In this document: positions 18,176 to 30,100 of the stretch, piece after piece
Layout of the letters: each line of letters opens with the position of its first letter
Numbering within the stretch: the first letter of the stretch is position 1
Assembly: GCA_023251255.1 (NCBI GenBank)
Contig: JAHEZD010000001.1
Coordinates: 1-64,000, forward strand
DNA: 64,000 bases
Direction of reading: 5' to 3'
DNA from: Chitinophagaceae bacterium
Lineage (GTDB): Bacteria > Bacteroidota > Bacteroidia > Chitinophagales > Chitinophagaceae
Notes under the pieces: generated by a model
The model's database searches: none
What the model saw: only the letters and a program-made list of their open reading frames with translations
What the model was told of the DNA's origin: nothing
Position numbers and translations under genes: made by a program

Positions 18176-21100
18176 ATGAAAAACCTATACCCCCGGTTTA
18201 TCAGCTTGGCAATTATATTATTATGCCTTGCTGCTAAACAAAGCATCGCCCAAAGCATTTCCATTAACAACAGCTTATTGTCTAGTGGACCTTATGGTCA
18301 AGGCTCAACCATTGCGGCCCCCATTGATGTGAGCGGCTGCTTCAATATTGGCAATACCTTCAACCTGTACCTATCAGATGCAAGCGGAAACTTTGCAACA
18401 GAAAAGTTGATTGGCAGCTATGCAAACTTCTTTACCACCTTTGTTAATGGCACCATTCCCACTACACAGGGTGCAGGCGTGGGTTATAAGTTGAGGGTAA
18501 AAAGTACAAGCCCCGTTATTGTAAGTGCAGCATCCAATGCCCTGCAGGTTAGTGTATTTTCCCCAGCATTGGTAGCTACTGCCGACCCATTGTTAACCAC
18601 CAAGATACTGTCACCACAAATTGCCTATGGTTGGTGCAGTAATGTACAGCAGCAGACTGGCTTTGTCATGGTAAGTACCACTACCGCTGGCGCTGTGGCC
18701 ACGGCAACCATCAAAGATGAAATCAATGGCAATGTATTGTCCGCACTGCCTTATGATGCCAGTAGCCAACTTTCATTGGATCTGGACAGGCATTATTATA
18801 CATTCATCACCAAGGCTGCAAAGAGCGGCGTAATAAGCACCAAAGCCTATTTTGTCATTAATTCACCCAACAAGTTGGGTCTATCAACCGATGGTGAACA
18901 GCAGGGCTGCCTGCCTGATACATTGACCTTTCAAATGGGTGTTGACACCACCAGCGGTATCGGCAATAATTTTCCCGGAAACCGCTACCAGATTGATTGG
19001 GGCGATGGGACAGCCTTGCAGGTATATACACAATGCAATTTGTTGAGCGTGGGCGGTCTATTGAAACATTACTACGTGGGTGTTTCCTGTAGCAAACCCA
19101 ATATCACTTTCAATGTAACCACCACTTTATTGAACCCCTGGTACAACAATGCAGGTACCGCCACACAAAAAAACTGTGACCAGCCACAGGTAGTGAGTAG
19201 GGCAAAGATTTTCAAGAAGCCGGATGCCCAGTTCTCCTTTCCCAACCCATCCTGTGTAAACGTCCCAGTAACCTTTGCCAACAATACCGACCCAGGCCAA
19301 GCCCAATTCGGCACACAGTGTATAAATAAAGCCGATTACCGCTGGTACATCAATGGTGTGCTGGTACAAACAAATATCCAGGCCACGCCTCCTCCGTCCA
19401 TGACACATACTTTTACCGCTGTAGGCAAGTATGAAATCAAATTGGTTGTCGACAATGGCAGTTGTGAAATCAGTACGAAGATTGACAGCATTTGTATAGA
19501 GCCCAAACCAGTGACCAATTTCAAGATAAATGGGGTTGATTCATTGGTGGCATGCGCTCCTTTGAATATTGCCACCACCAACCTTACAACAGGGAGCCCT
19601 GTTTGCCAGGCATTGGGCTATTTATGGACGGTAATTGATAGCCTGGGGAATATTGTGCCTGCTGGCAATGGAACATTTACCATCAGCCCTAACAACAGCA
19701 ATTTTGAACCTTCTTTTATTTTCCTCAAAGAAGGGAAATACAAAATAAGGTTGACTGTTACCAATGTTTGCGGCGGTATTGTGAAAGAAAGACCAGTTAT
19801 CATTCTGGGCACCACCAATGCTGCATTGCCCAGCGATAAATCCTATTGTGGATTGAAGACCATCAATTTCGGGACCGATGCCAACCACAAGCCAGCTTAC
19901 AATATCAGTTTGGGCAATGAAACGTATAGCTGGACAGTCACCGGTGGCTCCTATAGCTTTATTGGAGGAACAAATGCCAGCAGTGCGTTGCCACAAATAA
20001 AGTTCAATGACTATGCCACCTATACAGTGAAGATTGATTTTGGCAACTTATGTGGCACGGCTACTTCCACACAGAAGATAACATTCAATGAACCTGTTGC
20101 GAATAATGTGACCAGTGCAAAAAACATCACCCTATGTTTTGGCGACAATACGATGAGTGTTGCCGCAACAACTACTGGTCCCGCGGACTCAACAAGGTGG
20201 TTCACCACAGGAACCGGAACATTCGGTAACAGGAATGCCACCAGTACAGTATATACATTGAGTGCAGCAGACAAAACAAGCGGAAGCATCAAGATATATT
20301 TTAAAACATTTGCCATAAAGCCTACGGCATGTCCTGATCCAAGTGATACTATCTATGTAAACATTATACCCCATAACTATATCACGAGTGCCAGCCCCAA
20401 GGAAATATGCAGCAATACCAAAGTGGCCTATGCACCAACTGCTTTTGCAAGCGGCAGTACATTTAACTGGACGTCGGCAGTGCAGTCTGGAACGCTTAAT
20501 GGTAATACTGCGACCGGTAATGGTGACATTACTGATAGCTTGATAAATACATCCTTTAGCACCGATGCAATAATAAAGTACACTATTACACCAACAAAAG
20601 ATGGATGCATCGGCGATCCATTCGATTTGCTGGTTACGGTAAAACCCTTGCCAAACCTGAATGCAGCAGCAGTCAAGGACTCTATCTGTGCCGATGCTGC
20701 TAACATCATTAATCTTGGCAGCAGCGCTACAGGGATTACCTATACATGGAGTTCATCTGTCAGTGGTGGAACTGTTACAGGCAATAGCAATCAATCAGCA
20801 ACAACCAGCTCCGCACAGATAAAGGACACTTTATACAATGCAGGCACAACCAACGCAACAGTTACTTATACCATCAAGGTTTTTGGTTCAACAGGTTGCG
20901 AAGGGCAAACAAAAACCGTAACAGTGGTCGTGAGGCCAAAACCAAGTATGGCCATTGCCGGTAACGATTTGAAACTGTGCAACCAGGCATCCTTGGTATT
21001 GAGTGGCAATAACCCTGTTGCAGGCAATGGCCTGTGGACATTGGTCAGCGGCCCAAGTGTAACATTTACCAATGCTGCCGCATACAATACAACAGTAAAT

Positions 21101-24100
21101 GGATTGCAGCCAAATACCACTTATGCTTTTGAATGGAGAATTACTGGCACAGGCAATTGCAGCTACACAAAAGACACGGTGGTAATCATTAATCGTCCCC
21201 CTGTTACTGTTGCCAACGCAGGTTTGGATAAATCAATTTGTGATTTCACTACTGCATCAAGCAATACCGTTACGCTTTCTGCCAATCTGGACAATACAAG
21301 GTCATTTGAAACAGGTATTTGGGATTTAATTGATCAGCCAGCAGGTGGCAATGGTGGATTTTCCTTGCTGAGCAATTCCAATGCCGTATTCACGTTCAGC
21401 AAGGTAGGCACTTACACATTGGTCTGGAAAATAAGCAATGACAATGGTTGTACACCAACTATGGACACCATGCTCATTAATGTTTACCCCAAGCCTGTAG
21501 CAGGTGTTACTGCTCCAACAAGCGCCATTACTTGTAATGGTACGGACGTAACCATCAACCTGCAATCCTATACAGGCATCATCAAGAAATGGCAGTACAA
21601 TAAAAATCCCATTAACGACAATATTTGGGTGGACACTGCTGTAACAAGTCCATTCATTACTTTACAGAACCTGCAGGATACTATACTGATACGCTGCATA
21701 GTTGGCAGTGGCGGGGATTTGAATGGTTGCCCCTCCTATGATACCTCTGTATACTCCTTTATAGCAGTGAACCCAAAAACATTGGGTGGCAATACCAATC
21801 CCGATGCAATAGTGTGCAAGGATGACAATAATGGAACCATAGCTTTAACAGGCAATACGGGTACGGTGCAACGTTGGGAGTTTTCCATCAACAGTGGGAG
21901 CACTTGGAACCAAGTGAACAATACAACAGCAGCACAATCCTATACCAACCTGAATACGTCAACTGTTTACAGGGCAATGGTGCAAAGTGGGGTCTGCCCA
22001 CCCAAATATTCAGATACCACCACCATTACAGTTGTTGACCCTGTGTCAACTTCCAATGCAGGTGCCGACCAATTATTATGCAACCAGGCATCCGCAACAT
22101 TAAATGGCAGTAACCCTGCAAGCGGTTCTGGTAAATGGTTTCAGGAAGCTGGCCCTGCTGTTTCGTTTAGCAATACACTATCATCCAACACAGGTATAAC
22201 AAACTTGCAAGGTAACCAAGTCTATAAGTTTGTTTGGAAGATTACTGGCCTTGGCAATTGCCCACCATCAACCGATACAGTAGTCATTATCAACCGCCCA
22301 TCTACTACACAAGCCAATGCAGGCACTGATAAAGTCATTTGTGATTTTACCCCATCAAGCAATAATAGCTTCACCTTAAATGGGAACATGGACAATGCAA
22401 GGCCCTTTGAAACTGGCAAATGGAGGATTGTTCAGCAACCAACTTCCTCATCGGCCTATTTCAATGATGATACAAAGTTCAATGCCTTGTTCAGTTTCAA
22501 TAAAGCTGGTGCTTACCAATTGGAATGGGCAATTAGCAATGATGCTGGCTGCGCGCCCACCAAGGACACACTGACCATTAATGTATTTGACAAGCCTGTT
22601 GCAGGCACCCTAAATGCTTCGCCCATTACCTCCTGCTATGGGAGCACAGTTACTGCAAGCATGGCCTCCTATACAGGCATTATAAAGAAATGGCAGTACA
22701 ACCCAAAACCATTCAATGATAACATTTGGATAGATGCAACTGGAACAAACAGTTCCATCAACTTCAGTAATGTTCAGGATAGCTTTGCAGTAAGGGTCAT
22801 TGTCCAATCATCAGGTGTAGCCATGGGCTGCAGTACCGAGGTAATCAGTGATTCCATTGTCGTCAACATAACCCCTAAAACCATTGCTGGTAAAGTATTT
22901 GGTAATGCTACCGTTTGCGAAACAAGCAATGCCGGCAATGTCAACCTTACCAACTATGCCGGCAATATAATAAAATGGCAGAACAGTTATGACAACGGAA
23001 CCAATTGGATTGACATAGCCAGCAATAGTCCAACCATCAACTATACCAACCTGCCTATTTCCATGTGGTATAGGGCTGTAGTGCAGAACGGCGTTTGTCC
23101 CCAATTGTATTCGGATACAGCGGTAATCACCGTTGTAAAAACAGTTAGCCCTGCAAATGCGGGGGTGGATAAATTGATTTGCAACCAAGCAAGCATACAA
23201 TTGAATGGGAATATTGCTGCTGCTGGCGAAACAGGGTTATGGCAACAAGTAAATGGCCCATCGGCAACCGCCATTGCTCCGGCCAATGCAGCATCCACCA
23301 GCGCAACTGGATTGGTAGCTGGCACTTATACATATCAATGGACATTGTCCAACAATGCCTGCCCATCTACAAAGGACACCATGGTAGTAGTGAACAGGCC
23401 AGCTATTACACCTGCCAATGCTGGGCCGGATAAAGTAGTTTGTGATTTCTCCTTATCAGACAACAACAGCGTTCAATTAAGCGGCAATTTAGCCAGCCTG
23501 CGCCCCTATGAAACAGGCAAATGGAAGATTGTGCAGAAACCATCAGGGTCATTGGCTTATTTCGATAATGACACAAAATTCGATGCGGTATTCAACTTCA
23601 GTAAATCAGGTCCCTACCAATTGGAATGGGCCATTAGCAACGATGCAGGCTGCCCCTCAACAAAGGACACCATCAACATCAATGTGTTTGACAAACCGGT
23701 TGCGGGAATAGTTTCAGCCTCACCAATAACAGCCTGTTATGGAAGCAATGCCACAGCAAGCATTTCATCCTATACAGGTGCTATTAAGAAATGGCAGTAC
23801 AATCCAAAACCATTCGATGACAATATTTGGATAGACGTTGTGGGCACCAACAACACAATTAATTTCAGCAATTTGCAGGACAGTTTTGCCGTGAGGGCCA
23901 TTATACAATCTGCTGGTGCGGCTTATGGTTGCAGCACTGAGGTAGTAAGTGACTCTGCTATCGTAAACATTACACCCAAAACGGTTCCCGGAAAACTGAT
24001 AGGTACTGCTACAGTCTGTGAGATAAGTAACTTGGGCAATATTAACCTGACCAACTATGCGGGTAATATTACCAAATGGCAGAGCAGTGTGGACAATGGT

Positions 24101-27100
24101 ACCAGTTGGATTGATATCTATACAAATTCATCCATCATCAGCTACAATAACCTCAACCTTACCACATGGTACAGGGCCATCGTGCAGAGTGGTGTTTGCC
24201 CCCAACAGTTTTCCGATACAGCCATTATCAATGTAGCAAAAATGGTTACAACCGCCATTGCTGGAACAAATAGGCTCCTTTGTAGCCAGACTTCCATCCA
24301 GCTAAATGGGAACAGTGCCGCAACTGGCGAAACTGGACTTTGGTCACAAATTAGCGGGCCGTCAACAGCTACGATTACCGCCCCAAATCTGCCCAACGCA
24401 ACAGTGAATGGATTGATTGATGGCACCTATAAATTCAAGTGGAGTATTAGCAACGCAGCTTGCCCACCAACAAAGGACAGTGTAGTTATTGTCAATCGCC
24501 CAGCTATTACAGTGGCTAATGCGGGTAATGATATAGTGGTTTGTGATTTTACAGCAAGTACAGGTAACTATACTTTGCTAAATGCCAACCTCAATAACAC
24601 AAGGCCCTATGAAGCTGGTAAATGGCGAATGATACAGCAACCGGCTTCCTCATCTGCTTCATTTGATAATGACACAAAATACAATGCTGTATTCAGCTTC
24701 AATAAATCGGGCATCTACAAATTGGAATGGACCATCAGTAATGATGCGGGCTGCCCCCCAACAAAAGATACCATTGTAATTAATGTGTTTGATAAACCAG
24801 TGGTAGGAGCTGTTGCAGCGTCTCCAATCACGGCCTGTTACGGAAGCAACATTACTGCAAGCCTTTCGTCCTATACTGGGCTGATCAAGAAATGGCAGTA
24901 CAACCCTAAACCGGTCAATGACAATACCTGGTTGGATGCCACAGGAACTGGCAGTGCCATCAACTTCAACAATGCACAGGACAGTTTTGCAGTAAGGGTC
25001 ATTATCCAATCTGCTGGTGCATCCATGGGCTGCAATACAGAGGTAACCAGCGATTCGGTATTGATAAACATTGCACCACAAACCGTTCCCGGCAAAACAG
25101 CCGGCAATACCACTGTCTGTGAACTGGCCAATACAGGCAATATCAACCTAGCAAGTTATGTAGGCAATATTGTTAAGTGGCAAAGCTCCACCAATAATGG
25201 TATAAGCTGGATTGATATAGCAAACACTGCATCAATCATAAGCTATAGCAATCTATCCAATACCACTTGGTTCAGGGCCGTGGTGCAGAGTGGCGTATGC
25301 CCCCCTATGTACTCAGATACAGCTATTATAGTGGTAAGCAAAACCGTTAACCCAGCCAATGCCGGAGTGGATAAATTGATTTGCAACCTGACAAGCATTC
25401 AACTGAACGGAAATATTGCTGCAACTGGTGAAACAGGGTTATGGCAACAATTAAATGGGCCCTCAACAACCAATATCGTTTCAGCCAATGCTGCAGCTAC
25501 CAATGTGACTGGATTGCTGCCAGGCAGTTATTCGTATCAATGGACACTTTCTAACAGTATCTGCCCTGCTACCAAAGACACTGTTCTAATTGTGAACAGG
25601 CCTGCCATTACGCAGTCGGATGCAGGAACAGATAAAGTCATCTGTGACTTTACAGTAGCAAACAATGGTAACATTACCTTAAGCGCAAATTTAGATAATA
25701 CAAGACCCTATGAAATAGGTAAATGGCGTATCGTGCAGCAGCCAGCTTCTTCGGCCACATCATTTGATAATGACACAAAGTACAATGCGGTATTCAGCTT
25801 CAACAAGTCAGGCATTTACAAACTGGAATGGACAATTAGCAATGATGCTGGCTGCCCGCCTACAAAGGATACCGTTACAATTAATGTCTTTGATAAGCCA
25901 GTAGTGGGTACTATTGCAGCTTCCCCAATCATAGCCTGTTATGGAAGTACAATTACGGCGAGCCTTGCATCCTATACAGGCATCATCAAGAAATGGCAGT
26001 ACAATCCCAAACCTGTCAATGACAATATCTGGTTGGATGCCGCAGGAACTGGTAGTGCCATCAACTTCAACAATGCACAAGATAGTTTTGCAGTAAGGGT
26101 CATTATAAAATCTGCTGGTGCGGCTATGGGCTGCAATACAGAGGTAACCAGCGATTCGGTATTGATTAGTATTACACCGCAAACCGTTCCTGGCAAAACA
26201 GCTGGTAGTGGCAATGTCTGTGCAATAGGCAACTTCGGCAATATTAGCCTTACCAATTATGCAGGCAATATTATCAAGTGGCAGAGCAGTGTGGACAATG
26301 GTACCAGTTGGATTGATATCTACATCAATTCAGCCATTATCAGCTACAATAACCTCAGCCTTACTACATGGTACAGGGCCATTGTGCAAAGTGGCGTATG
26401 CCCCCCTATGTATTCCGATACGGCTTTTGTAGCGGTAAGCAAAACGGTTAACCTAGCCAATGCAGGAGTGGACAAATTGATTTGCAATCAAGCAAGTTTT
26501 CAACTGAACGGGAATATTGCCGCAACTGGTGAAACGGGCTTATGGCAACAATTAAATGGGCCATCAACAACCAATATCGTTTCGGCTAATGCAGCAGCTA
26601 CTAATGTGACTGGATTACTGCCTGGTACTTATATGTATCAATGGACACTCTCTAATAATGGCTGCCCTTCCACCAAAGACACTGTTGTAATTGTGAACAG
26701 GCCACCCATTACACAGGCGGATGCGGGGACGGATAAAATAATCTGCGACTTTACACCAGCAAACAACAACAATATTGGTTTAACTGGAAATTTTGACATT
26801 GCAAGACCTTACGAAGCTCTAAAATGGCGAATGGTACAGCAACCGGCTTCCTCATCTGCTTCATTTGATAATGACACAAAATACAATGCTGTATTCAGTT
26901 TCAATAAATCGGGCATCTACAAATTGGAATGGACCATCAGTAATGATGCGGGCTGCCCGCCAACAAAAGATACCATTGTAATTAATGTGTTTGATAAACC
27001 AGTGGTAGGAGCTGTTGCAGCGTCTCCAATCACGGCCTGTTACGGAAGCAACATTACTGCAAGCCTTTCGTCCTATACTGGGCTGATCAAGAAATGGCAG

Positions 27101-30100
27101 TACAACCCTAAACCGGTCAATGACAATACCTGGTTGGATGCCACAGGAACTGGCAGTGCCATCAACTTCAACAATGCACAGGACAGTTTTGCAGTAAGGG
27201 TCATTATCCAATCTGCTGGTGCATCCATGGGCTGCAATACAGAGGTAACCAGCGATTCGGTATTGATAAACATTGCACCACAAACCGTTCCCGGCAAAAC
27301 AGCCGGCAATACCACTGTCTGTGAACTGGCCAATACAGGCAATATCAACCTAGCAAGTTATGTAGGCAATATTGTTAAGTGGCAAAGCTCCACCAATAAT
27401 GGTATAAGCTGGATTGATATAGCAAACACTGCATCAATCATAAGCTATAGCAATCTATCCAATACCACTTGGTTCAGGGCCGTGGTGCAGAGTGGCGTAT
27501 GCCCCCCTATGTACTCAGATACAGCTATTATAGCGGTAAGTAAAGCCGTAAATCCAGCAAATGCGGGACCGGACAAACAGCTATGTGCTGATATTTCAAC
27601 GCAGTTAATTGGCAATGCGATAGGCAATGGAGAAACAGGTTTATGGCGGCAGGTTAGTGGACCATCAACGGCTACAATCGTTTCTTCCAGCACTTCAACA
27701 ACTACAGTGAATAACTTGGTAAATGGAACCTATCAATTTGAATGGAAGCTGGCCAACAGTGTCTGCCCATCTACAAGGGATACTGTTATAATTATCAATT
27801 ACCCATCATTGCAGAACAGTATTAGCGCAACTGACATTAAAATATGTAGCGGTCAGCCTGTAACCATTAATGGCACTACAGCTTTGGGTGGCAATGGTTC
27901 CTACACCTACCAATGGCAGCAAAGTGCTGATAATATTAACTGGACAACTATTCCTGCAGCAAATGGTATCAATTATTCCTTCTTGGCTACGGATACTGTT
28001 TATATAAGGAGGTTGGTAGAATCATCACCATGTAACAGTATTAGCCCTATAGTAAAAGTGTTGGTGCAGAAACCCATCAGCAATAACAACATCAACGCTA
28101 ACCAAAGTATATGTATTAATACCGCCGCAACAACTATTATCGGTTCACTTCCCGGTGGTGCTGACGGTAATTACCAATACCAATGGCAGCAAAGCAACGA
28201 CGGGGGTATCACTTGGAACGATATGGTTGGTGCCACACAGAAGGATTATGCACCAGGGACCCTGACACAAACAATCCATTACAGGAGGATCGTTTCCTCC
28301 ATGCTATGTAATGGGCTGCAATCAAGCACAAGTAGCATGATTGCTATTACTGTTAACCCAGATGCAAAAGCACAGTATAGTTATACGCAGCAAACAGGTT
28401 GTGCCCCTTTCAACATCAACAATACCATCATCATCAATTCATTGTTCCCCAATAACAATGGTTCCTACAATTGGTATGTAAACAATAATTTCCTTGGCAG
28501 CGGCAATGATTTCCCAGGTTATATACTGGCCACTTCCTATGATTCAGTAAAAATAAAATTGGTAGCCATCAGCAAATATGGTTGCAAGAATGATAGCCTA
28601 ACTTATAGCTTTTATACTAAGGCGGTTCCTCAGCCAGCATTCAGTATAACGGACACAATCGGTTGCGGCCCGCTACAAGTAAGCTTCACCAACAATACAC
28701 CCAATAGCAACCTGTTCCAATATGAATGGAATTTCGGTAACGGGCAAACCAGTTCTATCATTAACCCGAACACGATTACTTATCAGCAGGCACTGGCCAA
28801 TGTAGATACAGTGTACAGGGCAACCTTAACGGCCTTCACTACCTGTGATACCCTTCGTGTGGAAAAGTTCATACGCATTCAATCAAAACCAATGGCAAGG
28901 TTCCTGCCCGATAAAGTAACTGGCTGCTCACCAATGACCGTAACATTTACCAATACATCCATTTCAACAGTAGCAACATACGATTGGGATTTTGGCGACG
29001 GTACCACTATTACCACTACCAACAAAAATGCAGTGCAGCATACCTTCTATACAGGTGTTCCAACAGTGTTCAACGTTAAGCTGAAAGTAACCAATCAATG
29101 CGGTAGCGATTCATTGGTCTATCCGGTAACCATTCAGCAGAATGCTATCCTGCTTAACTATAATATAGCTGGGGACAATAAAGTGTGTGCTCCGTTCAAT
29201 GTGAAGTTCATTAATGCATCCATTGGTAGCACAGGCTTTAAATGGGATTTTGGTGATGGCACCATTGTAAACACCACCAAAAATATCGATACTGTTTACC
29301 ATACCTATTTTACCCCTGGCGATTATAATGTTCAATTAAGGGCAAGTAATGGGTGTTCCGATACCACCGCTACAAGGGTGCTGTTTGTAAACAGGAAGCC
29401 CATTTCGGATTTCACTGCGCTCCCTTCATCTGTTTGCGTTGGCGATACCGTTCATTTCACCAATCTTACGGATACAGCAACCAGTTATGTTTGGAAGTTC
29501 GACGATGGCTTTACCTCCAATCACGCCAATACGGTACATGGCTATGCAACAGCAGGCGTTTATAATGTGAAACTACAATCGACCAGGACCTTTATCAACG
29601 GAGGTTCTTGCGTGGACAGCTCCAATAAAACGGTCACCATTGTCGCAAAGTTACCGGGTGCTTTTTTGGTGAGCGATACATTAGGGAAATGTACCCCATT
29701 TGTGGTTACACTGACCAATCTAAATATGCCATCAGCCTTGACCACTTGGAATTTGGGGAACGGTATTCTTGATACGGGCAATGTGATAATACACACGTTC
29801 AATACGGTAGGTACCTATACCATCAGCATGGTAGCTCAAAGCATTGGCGGATGTAAATATGAAGCACAGAAAGAAATCAAGGTCCAAGGACCAAGTGGTT
29901 CTTTCACTTACGACAATGGCTTTTTCTGTGGCAACAAGCCAGTACGCTTCCAAACAAACATGCAAAATGTGGATAGTGTACGGTTCAATTTTGGGGATGG
30001 CAACAGTGTGGTAACAACCAGTAATATTGTTTACCATACGTATGCCCAATCCGGCAAGTATGTGCCCAGTGCGGAATTGATGGCAGGTGCTACTTGCAAT

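Larger units (their letters stand above)
21216..27540 (+). repeat. six 1.1-kb tandem modules inside the giant gene
   Basis: The phrase encoding NAG-DK-ICDF recurs at about 21216, 22317, 23420, 24520, 25621 and 26722, a period of 1100-1103 bp that keeps the reading frame. Modules differ by many substitutions, except for the pair listed separately, so the array is old with recent local homogenisation. Confidence 0.9.
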
